From: Acidovorax radicis
GTDB taxonomy: Bacteria; Pseudomonadota; Gammaproteobacteria; Burkholderiales; Burkholderiaceae_C
Assembly (NCBI RefSeq): GCF_020510705.1
Contig: NZ_CP075184.1
Span: forward strand, 4,216,001-4,280,000
Reading direction: 5' to 3'
Length of the DNA: 64,000 bases
Under the pieces are notes generated by a model, which searched no databases, was not told the DNA's origin, and saw only the letters and a list, made by a program, of their open reading frames with translations. Of this stretch, positions 17,861-25,688 are shown piece after piece. The stretch's first letter is position 1. Each line of letters begins with the position of its first letter. Made by a program: the position numbers and the translations under genes.

Positions 17861-19296
17861 GGTACGCACCTCGGGCTATGCCGTCCAGACACCGCCTACT
17901 TCCGGATGGCCACATCATCGTGACCGGAGCGGCCGGGGACTTTGCGTTCTTTGACAGCGAGGAATTTGATCGATTTCGCGTGTCCCCACAAAATCTTGAA
18001 CTTCGAAAACAGGCCGCCCTGCGTGCACGCTTTCTGCTCGCTGATGAGGCTATGTCAAGGGGCATGCAACGCTTGCTGGCTTCGCGTATTGCAGCGAAGC
18101 GAGAGACCGTTACCTCAGGTCCATCGCTTCATATCATCGTGCCCACCCTGCAATGCGCCCACTCCTGCCAATATTGCCAGGTAAGCAGGTCCCTTGACGA
18201 CGAGGGGCATACGATGTCGCTTTCGGATCTGAATGCTGCATGCGACACCATTCTCGAAAGCAAATCCGATCAGCTCACCGTCGAGTTTCAAGGCGGTGAT
18301 CCGCTGCTGCGATTCGACCTGGTCAAACATGCCATCCTGCGCATCCGCGAGGGGGCAGCAGCGAACCGTCGAATTCGCTTTGTAGTCGCTTCAACTCTCC
18401 ATCAGCTCGACGACGCGATGTGTGCCTTTTTCAAGGAACACAGCGTCTACATGTCGACCAGCTTGGATGGGCCTCGCGCACTACATAACGCCAATCGACC
18501 GACCCCAGGTCGAAATGCTTACGAACGTACCCTGGCTGGCATCCAACTGGCACGAGAAAGGATTGGAGCCGAAGCCGTTGCCGCCTTGATGACGACAACC
18601 AAAGCGTCTCTGGCTTTCCCTGAGGCGATCGTGGATGAGTATGTCCGCCAGGGGTTTCGGGAGATCTTCTTGCGACCGCTCAGCAGCTATGGGTTCGCCA
18701 AACGCAATCAGAACCTGCTCGGCTACTCTGTCCAGGATTTCCTGGTCTTCTATCGGCGTGGTCTTGATCGGATCATGTACTGGAACCAGCGCGGCGTGGA
18801 GCTGCGGGAGGTGTACGCGGCGATCTTGTTGAACAAGATGCTCTCAACCTTTGATGCGGGCTACGTGGATCTTCAAAGTCCGACAGGCGCAGGTACCAGT
18901 GTCCTTGTATACAACTACGACGGGTTTGTTTATCCCAGCGATGAAGCGCGCATGCTCGCAGAGACAGGGGATCGATCGCTACGAATGGGGCGCATTGGTG
19001 AATCCTTGGGCGGGCTACTCAACTCCCCGGTGCGGCAGCAATTGGTGGAGGCCAGCGACGTTCGATCCATGAGCGATTGCCGCGACTGCGCCTACAACTT
19101 GTACTGCTCGCCCAACCCCGTCGATGCCCAGGCTCAGCACGGAACAATGGCTATTGCTGCGGGTGCAACTGAACACTGCCAGCGGCATATGGCTCTCTTT
19201 GACGCCATGTTCACGGCCCTGCGCACTGCTGACGAGGATACGTCTGCGCGAATGCACGAGTGGGCGCAAGTGCGGGAGTCATGCGCCAATGCGTAG
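17857..19296 (+). CDS. hxsB: His-Xaa-Ser system radical SAM maturase HxsB
   Basis: 479 residues from GTG 17857 (ATG 17878 is an alternative). The radical SAM cluster motif is C100-x3-C104-x2-C107 (LQCAHSCQYC), with QGGDPLLR fitting the glycine-rich SAM contact. The C-terminus holds a SPASM-like cysteine set (SDCRDCAYNLYC ... EHCQ). With HxsC it is thought to modify the His-Xaa-Ser repeat protein HxsA, a chemistry still unknown in the family. It overlaps hxsC by eight bases, and the three hxs genes form one tight operon. Confidence 0.88.
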   Translation: MRYAPRAMPSRHRLLPDGHIIVTGAAGDFAFFDSEEFDRFRVSPQNLELRKQAALRARFLLADEAMSRGMQRLLASRIAAKRETVTSGPSLHIIVPTLQCAHSCQYCQVSRSLDDEGHTMSLSDLNAACDTILESKSDQLTVEFQGGDPLLRFDLVKHAILRIREGAAANRRIRFVVASTLHQLDDAMCAFFKEHSVYMSTSLDGPRALHNANRPTPGRNAYERTLAGIQLARERIGAEAVAALMTTTKASLAFPEAIVDEYVRQGFREIFLRPLSSYGFAKRNQNLLGYSVQDFLVFYRRGLDRIMYWNQRGVELREVYAAILLNKMLSTFDAGYVDLQSPTGAGTSVLVYNYDGFVYPSDEARMLAETGDRSLRMGRIGESLGGLLNSPVRQQLVEASDVRSMSDCRDCAYNLYCSPNPVDAQAQHGTMAIAAGATEHCQRHMALFDAMFTALRTADEDTSARMHEWAQVRESCANA

Positions 19297-20422
19297 AGTG
19301 CCTGCCGACCTCGATGAGAGATGCGGTGCGCACGTGCGTCGGGTGGTGGATTTCGAGGGCTTTGCGGCTCAGTGGGAGCCGTCTCTCTATTTCTTGGTGC
19401 GAGTCCAGAGTCCCGACGAAAGGCGTTCCATTGAGGACTTGCAGCGTACCGGCCTCGATAACCTCGCTTGGGCCGTAAGCGATCAGCTGGAGATTGGGGA
19501 CATCGTTGTCGCGCGCCCATTCACGGGAGAGTTGATCGTCCTGCTGCGAGCAACTGACACCCATCACACGCTGTTCCTCACAAATCGATGCAACAGCAAT
19601 TGCCTGATGTGCTCCCAACCGCCAACCAAGGAAGACGACGGGTGGCTCGTTGAGGAAGCCTTAGAGGCCATCTCCCATCTGAATTGGCACCCTCGAACCA
19701 TCGGCCTCACTGGTGGTGAGCCATTGCTGCTGGGCGCAGGCCTACGGCGGATTCTGGATGCCATTGGTCACCGTCTTCCCCAGACGGCAGTGGAAGTTTT
19801 GACCAATGGCCGGTTGTTTGCAGATGCAACTGTCGTGGAGGAGGTTCTATCGGGCCTCAGTACGAAGGTTCGTTGGTTGGTGCCGCTGTACGGGCATGCC
19901 AACTTCCTGCATGACTTTGTTGTGCAGGCCCCCGGCGCCTTTGACGAGACGATTGATGGATTGCTCACGCTCCAGGATCACCAACAGGAGATCCAGTTGC
20001 GCTCCGTGTTGATTTCTCCGGTCTTGGAGGTTCTGCCGGAGCTGGCCCTGTTCGTCGCCCGAAACCTCCCATTCATCCGGGAGTGGGCATTGATGGGGTG
20101 CGAGCCGATCGGGTTTGCCCTAGCTAATCGAGAAGCTTGCGAAGTGGACCTGATCGCTTGGGGCGCAACACTGGAGCAAACCCGCAGAGTGCTACGCACC
20201 TACCGGATTCCCCACGTCTGGATGAACACGCCTTTGTGCGCGTTACCTCAGCCTCTTTGGCCTCAGGCGCAGAAGAGCATTTCAGATTGGAAGAACGTCT
20301 TTGCACCTGAATGTGAGGGTTGTGCAGCAAAGAAGAACTGCTCTGGACTGTTTGCCTGGTATGAGCGAGGCTGGAAACCTGCGCCCCTAAGAACAATTGA
20401 GACAAGCGAGGTCAATTTATGA
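19289..20422 (+). CDS. hxsC: His-Xaa-Ser system radical SAM maturase HxsC
   Basis: 377 residues from ATG 19289, which overlaps the hxsB stop (ATGCGTAG). The open frame extends upstream but only inside hxsB. The radical SAM motif is C101-x3-C105-x2-C108 (NRCNSNCLMC), followed by LTGGEPLL. Near the C-terminus C-x2-C and a further Cys (PECEGCAAKKNC) suggest an auxiliary iron-sulphur site. The partner is HxsB and the presumed substrate HxsA. The stop overlaps the hxsA ATG as ATGA. Confidence 0.88.
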   Translation: MRRVPADLDERCGAHVRRVVDFEGFAAQWEPSLYFLVRVQSPDERRSIEDLQRTGLDNLAWAVSDQLEIGDIVVARPFTGELIVLLRATDTHHTLFLTNRCNSNCLMCSQPPTKEDDGWLVEEALEAISHLNWHPRTIGLTGGEPLLLGAGLRRILDAIGHRLPQTAVEVLTNGRLFADATVVEEVLSGLSTKVRWLVPLYGHANFLHDFVVQAPGAFDETIDGLLTLQDHQQEIQLRSVLISPVLEVLPELALFVARNLPFIREWALMGCEPIGFALANREACEVDLIAWGATLEQTRRVLRTYRIPHVWMNTPLCALPQPLWPQAQKSISDWKNVFAPECEGCAAKKNCSGLFAWYERGWKPAPLRTIETSEVNL

Positions 20423-21105
20423 GCAAATTCGTTCGAAACCTCTCTCTTTTCGTGGCGGGGTTGCCTTTACTGGTCACTAAGAGCGTATCAGCGGCACCCG
20501 CACCCAGAGCGGAGATGGAGCCGCTCGACACGGCTGGTGCTGTGCCGTTGCGCCCATTAAATTTAGAATCAGACAATCTGTTTGCAGGACATCGTTCGCA
20601 CTCCAGCCATAGATCGCATTCAAGCCACAGCTCTCACTACTCAGGATCCAGTGGGAGCTCTAGCTACCGTGCCCCTGCATATGTAGTGCCAAGCCCGGCT
20701 CCAGCCTACGTAGCACCATCTCCTGCCCCAGTATCTCCTCCTGCGACGAACCGCTATGCCCCCGAGCCAGCACCGGCCCCTGGAGCACCTCGACAGTTTT
20801 TGGATTCGAACAACGCATCTGGATCCAATACCCCCGCGAAGAATGGCGTGTCTCAGTTATCTCCACCTGGAAAGCAGCCCCCCTCTTCAGATGAGTTGAC
20901 TCATCCAGAGAAACTGCGACTGCAGATCATGCGAGTTCAGATCAAGCTTCGCAGCCTGGGCCTGTATGACGGATCGATAGATGGGGTGATGAATGACGGC
21001 CTGCGTGAGGCACTAAAGCACTTCCAAGAGCTGAAGGGATTTCAGAAGACTGGGACTATGACAACGCCTACGCTCAATGCACTTGGCATACCTGCCGTCA
21101 ACTGA
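20419..21105 (+). CDS. hxsA: His-Xaa-Ser repeat protein HxsA, exported, with peptidoglycan-binding domain
   Basis: 228 residues. A signal peptide (basic start, LSLFVAGLPLLV, cleavage near VSA-AP at residue 25) predicts export. Residues 58-75 carry six consecutive His-Xaa-Ser triplets (HRS HSS HRS HSS HSS HYS), the presumed site of modification by HxsB/HxsC. A Pro/Ala-rich linker follows (about 85-165), then a peptidoglycan-binding type 1 domain (about 168-226: KLRSLGLYDGSIDGVMNDGL, ALKHFQ, GTMTTPTLNALGI). The product is thus likely a modified envelope protein anchored to peptidoglycan. Its start overlaps the hxsC stop. Confidence 0.9.
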   Translation: MSKFVRNLSLFVAGLPLLVTKSVSAAPAPRAEMEPLDTAGAVPLRPLNLESDNLFAGHRSHSSHRSHSSHSSHYSGSSGSSSYRAPAYVVPSPAPAYVAPSPAPVSPPATNRYAPEPAPAPGAPRQFLDSNNASGSNTPAKNGVSQLSPPGKQPPSSDELTHPEKLRLQIMRVQIKLRSLGLYDGSIDGVMNDGLREALKHFQELKGFQKTGTMTTPTLNALGIPAVN

Positions 21106-21188
21106 TGGCGCACGCAGACGGGTGCTTTGGTGAACTACCTGCTAGCCGTACCTGTTGCGGCCAGGCCAGCCGACAACAATCGCAAATC

Positions 21189-21509
21189 ATGAAAATCCCC
21201 TATCGCAGTTCGATCGCAATCATTGGTTTTTGCAGTACCTTATTTTCAGCATCCGCTATCGCGCAATCAAGTGTGGGAGCCGCGCCAAAGGGTGATGCGA
21301 GGGTCGTAGCTAGCCGGATCATCAAACACAACTTTCCGAGCTGCCGAACCGTCTCCCACGCAGTCAGAGCGCCTGATGGAGCAATTCGAGCTCGGTGTGA
21401 CACGAGTAACTACATGGTCTTCACGATCTTCAACGCGAAGGAAGGAAAGACCTCTGAGATTGCGTTGAACTGCACTGCGGCAAAGAAGCTCTTGAACACT
21501 GATTGCTGA
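21189..21509 (+). CDS. Small exported protein next to hxsA
   Basis: 106 residues from ATG 21189; the frame is open from 21105 but the signal peptide starts here (MKIPYRSSIAIIGFCSTLFSASAIA-QS). The mature part has cysteines in SCRT, ARCDT, LNCT and TDC, suggesting two disulphides. No family is recognised. It lies 83 bp after hxsA on the same strand and may belong to the same transcript. A role as a periplasmic partner of HxsA is inference. Confidence 0.6.
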   Translation: MKIPYRSSIAIIGFCSTLFSASAIAQSSVGAAPKGDARVVASRIIKHNFPSCRTVSHAVRAPDGAIRARCDTSNYMVFTIFNAKEGKTSEIALNCTAAKKLLNTDC

Positions 21510-21637
21510 CGACTCATGGACGCGCACACCGTCACTCGATACAGCGCATCCCGAGGCTAGCTGTCGCCAAGATACCGCTGAGCTTCCAGGCACAAAGATG
21601 CCTTTTTCAAAGAGCACCAACGTACAGGGAGGAGATG

Positions 21638-22387
21638 ATGGCCAGACGCAAGAAAACCAGTCCTTTGGAAGACATCCTGGACTTAATGTCTCTGCTTCCT
21701 TGGTGGGTCTGCTTGGTGCTCGCCGCGGTGAGCTACGCAGTGCTCAGCAACTTGGCCGCTCCTATCAAACCCTCAGATATCCAAGGCCAGGGTGGCGCGA
21801 TGGTGGGAGCCATGATGCAAAAGGCCATCACCCATGGACTGGCGACGATCGGCCAGTATCTCGTTCCCCTGATGTGCCTAATTGCTGCAGCGATCTCCGC
21901 CTGGCGACGCAAACAACGCAGGGAACTGATAGCCGGTCTTTCGCAAGCTGAAAGCTCGGACGCTCTTGATGGCATGAGCTGGAGAGAGTTTGAAATCCTC
22001 GTGGGGGAATCCTATCGACAGCAGGGCTACCAGGTTGCCGAGTTAGGGGGCGCCGGCCCAGATGGTGGGGTGGACCTCGTACTCACCAAAGGCAATGAGA
22101 AATTCTTCGTGCAGTGCAAACAGTGGAAGGCTTACAAGGTAGGGGTGACCACCGTCCGCGAACTCTACGGTGTCATGGCAGCCAAGGGCGCCACCGGTGG
22201 ATTCGTGGTGACCTCGGGTCGCTTCACAGCCGATGCGATGGAGTTTGCACAGGGTCGGAACATTGAGTTGGTCGACGGCCCTCGCCTCTTTGCAATGATT
22301 CAATGTGCACGGCGGTCCGGAAAGTCCTCGTCTTCATCAGTTGTAGCGGATTCTCCGGCTCAGGCTCAGCAGAGCGCCGCGACCTGA
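21638..22387 (+). CDS. Membrane-anchored Mrr-type restriction endonuclease-like protein
   Basis: About 249 residues from ATG 21638, behind GGGAGGAG. Two membrane segments (WWVCLVLAAVSYAVLSNLAA and ATIGQYLVPLMCLIAAAISA) lead to a C-terminal Mrr_cat nuclease domain: MSWREFEILVGESYRQQGY, GPDGGVDLVL (catalytic Asp) and FFVQCKQWK (QxK). Family members are type IV-like or otherwise DNA-cleaving enzymes. The last residues (after about 22,375) are altered because an IS3-family remnant abuts here, so the original C-terminus may be lost. The envelope location next to hxsA hints at a common role or simple co-carriage. Confidence 0.8.
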   Translation: MARRKKTSPLEDILDLMSLLPWWVCLVLAAVSYAVLSNLAAPIKPSDIQGQGGAMVGAMMQKAITHGLATIGQYLVPLMCLIAAAISAWRRKQRRELIAGLSQAESSDALDGMSWREFEILVGESYRQQGYQVAELGGAGPDGGVDLVLTKGNEKFFVQCKQWKAYKVGVTTVRELYGVMAAKGATGGFVVTSGRFTADAMEFAQGRNIELVDGPRLFAMIQCARRSGKSSSSSVVADSPAQAQQSAAT

Positions 22388-22664
22388 CGACTGGAAAGCT
22401 GCTCGCGATCTTGATGAGCCAGCACCTGCAACTTGAACTGCGCACTGTACGCGCTGCGCTTGGGGCGTAGACCGTCGATGCCGTGCAGGCGGTAGTGGCT
22501 CACCCATGTGCGAACCTTCTCCTCGGGAACCGACCACCGCCGAGCCAAGAGCTTCGCGCCGCCTTCGCCAGCCAAGAAGCTTTGGACCACTTCCAGCTTG
22601 AACTCCGTTTTGTACTTCTTCATGTAACCCCTTGAAGTTTGTCCAACTTCTGGGGGTCAGTTCA
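22366..22664 (-). mobile_element. Remnant of an IS3-family insertion sequence (orfA start and one end)
   Basis: A minus-strand frame from ATG 22623 reads MKKYKTEFKLEVVQSFL...RRWSVPEEKVRTWV...LRPKRSAYSAQFKL, the helix-turn-helix start of an IS3/IS150-type OrfA. It breaks off after RQVAAL at about 22,375 and stops at 22,366. The outer end at 22,664 carries the typical terminal sequence TGAACTGACCCCCAGAAG. No orfB follows, so the element is deleted beyond the break and now abuts the mrr-like gene. Confidence 0.8.
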
Positions 22665-22990
22665 AAACCGGGGCGATTCACCTTGGCTGTTCACTTCGCA
22701 TAGGGAAGATTGGTATCGAAGACACGCCATCCCACACAATGACCCCCAGTCCAGAGAACGTTGTGTCGACCTGGGTATGAATCCTATGGAGGAGCGCCTT
22801 GAGCTTAGTTTTAGGCTCCATGTACTCTGGGGGCTTAGCGATCATGTAATTGGGTGGGCACGAGTTGCGTGGCGTATTGTCCGCCAGTATCTCCCACATG
22901 CTCGTCGCGAACGCCAGTAGGCTTACCCCACACCTCTTGGTAGATCTGATGTTGGCCGGAGCACAAGAACCATTTTTATACCTAGCAACT
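22665..22990. other. Stretch between two insertion sequences
   Basis: No convincing gene. A 73-codon minus-strand frame (22,678-22,899) has some protein-like parts (HTQVDTTFSGLGVIVWDG) and may be a gene fragment. TGACCCCCAG at 22,740-22,749 repeats the inner part of the IS3 end and could be a second vestige of that element. Confidence 0.35.
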
Positions 22991-22994
22991 TTAA

Positions 22995-24179
22995 GGATGT
23001 CCTGAATAACTCGGATTCGTAAGTGCTACAAGGCCGATGTTCTCAGATGAGGCCATGGATACCGTTTTGCCAGCGGTTGGGCCATGTTTTGTGACCTTCT
23101 TTCGGGCGGCTTGCGCCGCTGCTGCGGCTGCCTGCTGTTTGCAGGCGCACTCATCCCTGCACCGCCAGCAATTGGTGGCGCACCATCCACAGATTGGACA
23201 GCGCAAACAACGTCTTGAGCTGCAGCGTGTTCTTCTTCAAACCCCGGTAGCGCACCTTCACATATCCAAACTGCCGCTTGATCACCCGAAAGGGGTGCTC
23301 CACCTTGGCCCGGATACTTGCCTTGATCTTCTCCATCTGGTCTATGAGCGCGTCTACGGGGTTGGTCTCTTTATCCAGCTCTTTGCGCTTGCCCGGGCGC
23401 ATCGCTATGTGCCACGTCACGCTAGCCCGGGCATCCGGGCGCTTGTGCACGCCTTGATAGCCCGCGTCACCAAACCCGTCTTTTTCCTCTCCGTGCAGCA
23501 AGCTGTTGCCCTCTACTACGTCCGCCACGTTGCCCGAGGTGCCAATGACGGTGTGCACCAATCCTGAGTCTGCGTCCACGCCAATGTGAGCCTTCATACC
23601 AAAGTGCCATTCGTTGCCCTTTTGGCTGGAGTGCATCTCTGGATCGCGCTTTCTGTCCTTGTTCTTGGTAGAGCTGGGCGCTGCGATCAGCGTGGCGTCT
23701 ACCGCAGTGCCCGCCTTGAGCAGCAAGCCCTGCGCTGCCAGCAGTTCGTTGACCGTGGCCAGAATCTGCTCGGCCAGCTTGTGTTTCTCCAGTCGATGGC
23801 GGAACCTCAAAATAGTGCTCTCGTCAGGCATTCGCCCATGGGCATCAAGGCCTGCAAACTCCCGGTAGATCGGGGTGTCAAAGAAGGCTTCTTCCATTGA
23901 CAGATCCGACAAGGTGAACCACTGCTGCATGCAATGGGTGCGCAGCATGGCCTCCAATGCAAAGGGTGGACGTCCGTTCTTGCCTTCGGGGTAGTACGGG
24001 GCAATGAGTTCGACCAACGCAGCCCAGGGAACCACCCGATCCATCTGGGCCAGCAGCTCCTGCTTGCGGGTCTTCTTGGTGCTCAGGCTCAGGTCAAGGC
24101 TGCTTTGCTTCATGGCTGGCGAGGATGCCATGACTGAACTGCTTCTATCTGACTTGACAGGAGGTTTTGCAGGATTTTC
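22995..24179 (-). mobile_element. Intact IS5-family insertion sequence with TTAA target duplication
   Basis: The element is 1185 bp. Its ends read GGATGTCCTG (left) and, inverted, GAAAATCCTG (right), sharing CCTG and further imperfect matches inward. Both are flanked by TTAA (22,991-22,994 and 24,180-24,183), the YTAR-type 4-bp duplication usual in this family. One full-length transposase gene lies inside on the minus strand. The element separates the mrr region from the copper genes. Confidence 0.85.
23151..24131 (-). CDS. IS5-family transposase
   Basis: 326 residues, full length for the IS5 group. The DUF772-like N-terminus (YYPEGKNGRPPFALEAMLR, MQQWFTLSD) and the DDE catalytic domain are visible: GTAVDATLI (first Asp), GDAGYQGV (second Asp) and RAKVEHPFRVIKRQFG (Glu in the Y/R-E signature). 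No frameshift or stop interrupts it, so the element could still be active. Confidence 0.92.
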   Translation of the reverse strand: MASSPAMKQSSLDLSLSTKKTRKQELLAQMDRVVPWAALVELIAPYYPEGKNGRPPFALEAMLRTHCMQQWFTLSDLSMEEAFFDTPIYREFAGLDAHGRMPDESTILRFRHRLEKHKLAEQILATVNELLAAQGLLLKAGTAVDATLIAAPSSTKNKDRKRDPEMHSSQKGNEWHFGMKAHIGVDADSGLVHTVIGTSGNVADVVEGNSLLHGEEKDGFGDAGYQGVHKRPDARASVTWHIAMRPGKRKELDKETNPVDALIDQMEKIKASIRAKVEHPFRVIKRQFGYVKVRYRGLKKNTLQLKTLFALSNLWMVRHQLLAVQG

Positions 24180-24203
24180 TTAACTTTTTCCAAGAGGTGA
24201 AAA

Positions 24204-24395
24204 ATGCATCAATTCCAACTCCCCGACATGACCTGCGGACACTGCGCTGGTATGGTGAGCCAGACGCTGCAGATGACAGACCCTGAATGCAAAGTGCAGG
24301 TGGACATGTCCAAACGTATGGTCACTGTGCAAAGTGCGGAAGATCGCAAGACACTGGTCGAGGTACTGACCGAAGCTGGATATCCGCCCGCCTGA
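24204..24395 (+). CDS. copZ: CopZ-like heavy-metal-associated protein
   Basis: 63 residues consisting of one HMA domain with the metal-binding motif MTCGHC near the N-terminus. Such proteins bind Cu(I) in the cytoplasm and hand it to P-type ATPases or to CueR-type sensors. A GAGGTG ribosome site precedes the ATG, and the gene begins only 25 bp inside the flank of the IS5 element, so its original promoter may be lost. It lies next to a CueR-like gene on the same strand, a common copper-homeostasis pairing. Confidence 0.85.
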   Translation: MHQFQLPDMTCGHCAGMVSQTLQMTDPECKVQVDMSKRMVTVQSAEDRKTLVEVLTEAGYPPA

Positions 24396-24437
24396 TCTAG
24401 GCTTTACAGAACGTAATATTCAGAGCGCTTGACATTG

Positions 24438-24473
24438 ACACGATGGTAAGGACGAAAGTCCTTGCTACCGTGT
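24438..24473 (+). promoter_or_regulatory. Inverted repeat in the cueR-like promoter region
   Basis: ACACGATGGTAAGGAC (24,438-24,453) and GTCCTTGCTACCGTGT (24,458-24,473) are near-perfect inverted arms (13 of 16 positions) around GAAA. TTGACA lies directly upstream (24,429-24,440). MerR-family operators are dyads inside a long promoter spacer, so this is the likely control site of the downstream regulator. The spacing does not give a clear -10. Confidence 0.5.
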
Positions 24474-24496
24474 TATTCCATTGCACAGGAGCATCC

Positions 24497-25057
24497 ATGA
24501 CCACACTCATGAACATCGGCGATGCAGCCAAGGCGGCAGGCGTATCGGCCAAGATGATCCGCCACTACGAGCAAACAGGTTTGTTGCCGGAAGCTGAACG
24601 CAGCGAGGCCGGATATCGAAAATACGGTGAGCGTGAAGTCTCAGTACTCCGCTTCATCCGGCAGTCGCGCCGCCTCGGCTTCTCCATGCCCCAGATTGCA
24701 GAGCTGATCGGCCAATGGGGCGACACACACCGCACCAGTCGGCAGGTAAAAGCTATTGCCGAGCGCCATCTGGCAGATCTGGAGGAAAAGCTACGGGAAA
24801 TTGTCGAGATGAAATCGGCGTTAGAGCAGTTGGTTTCTGTGTGCGCAGGGGACGATCATGCCCATTGCGCCATTCTGGAAAACCTCGCCGCAGACAGTCC
24901 CTCGGCCCCTAATCACAGTGCTAGCTTTGTCAAACCGAAGCGTCGCGGTGCCAAGGCATCCACTGCTCACTCTGGGGTGGCCGACAAGCCGACAACCAGT
25001 CATTTGGATCTCATGACTTGGATGCGTGGCGTACATGTGCATCGAGGCGCGCACTGA
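24497..25057 (+). CDS. cueR: CueR-like MerR-family copper-responsive regulator
   Basis: 186 residues from ATG 24497, behind AGGAG; an upstream in-frame start lacks a ribosome site. The winged helix-turn-helix is typical (MNIGDAAKAAGVSAKMIRHYEQTGLL, RRLGFSMPQIAEL) and a dimer helix follows. The metal loop has C116 and C124, eight residues apart (CAGDDHAHC), which fits CueR-type Cu(I)/Ag(I) sensors. A C-terminal extension of about 50 residues with Ser, Lys and His is unusual for CueR (about 135 residues). Confidence 0.88.
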   Translation: MTTLMNIGDAAKAAGVSAKMIRHYEQTGLLPEAERSEAGYRKYGEREVSVLRFIRQSRRLGFSMPQIAELIGQWGDTHRTSRQVKAIAERHLADLEEKLREIVEMKSALEQLVSVCAGDDHAHCAILENLAADSPSAPNHSASFVKPKRRGAKASTAHSGVADKPTTSHLDLMTWMRGVHVHRGAH

Positions 25058-25330
25058 CCTAGATAGCCAAGAGCCTTCCACATGAAGCGGCTGCTGCTGG
25101 CCTCCATGCTTAGGCGGCCGCGTATCGAGGATCATGACTTTTTGCGCTCCTTGCCCAGCGCTTGCTCCTGAGAGTTGACGGAAAGCCTGACTTGGGGAGT
25201 ACCGCTAACAGGAACGCGGGCGACACAGTCGCCATCGCAGTGTCGATGCAGTTAGAAGCGATTTTTCCCTACCGGTTTGACTACGTGTGGTGAGGGGCGC
25301 CCCCTGGGGGCGCTCTCTACCCCAGCCTCC

Positions 25331-25672
25331 TTACTTGGCAGGTTCGATGGCGGTAACGACCATCTTTCCGCCCTCGCTGACAACCATGAAGCGGATTTTG
25401 TCGCCCACTTGTGTCTTGTCGAGCAAGGCCTTGTCCTTGGCTGTGAAAACCATGGTCATGCCCGGCATCTCCAAATGCTTGATGTCACCGTGCTTGATGG
25501 TGATTTTTCCCGCATCCTTGTCGATCTTGCGCACCTCTCCATCTGTCATCGAGGCGGACGTCATGGCAGAGGGTTTACCGGCTTCGGCCGAGGCCTGCGC
25601 GATCGCGGACATCGGCAAAAGAGTGGTCAACGATAGCGCGATGCTGAGCAGAAAGGTATGTGCGTTTTTCAT
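25331..25672 (-). CDS. CusF-like periplasmic copper-binding protein
   Basis: 113 residues with a signal peptide (LLSIALSLTTLLPMSAIAQA). The mature part is a CusF-type small beta barrel, with metal-ligand positions in IKHLEMPGMTMVF (His and two Met) and the conserved GDKIRF. CusF-like proteins pass Cu(I)/Ag(I) to CusABC pumps. The gene was originally second in a minus-strand pair after a cupredoxin gene, of which only the tail remains at 25,710-25,781. Confidence 0.85.
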   Translation of the reverse strand: MKNAHTFLLSIALSLTTLLPMSAIAQASAEAGKPSAMTSASMTDGEVRKIDKDAGKITIKHGDIKHLEMPGMTMVFTAKDKALLDKTQVGDKIRFMVVSEGGKMVVTAIEPAK

Positions 25673-25688
25673 ATGAAATCCTTGTTCA

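Noticed and set aside
20590-20660. Repeated TC-rich triplets that could be a simple sequence or CRISPR-like repeat
   Set aside because: They encode the His-Xaa-Ser triplets of HxsA. No CRISPR array was seen anywhere in the window.
22678-22899. 73-codon minus-strand frame between two insertion sequences
   Set aside because: Partly protein-like but without start signal or family; probably a fragment in a rearranged area.
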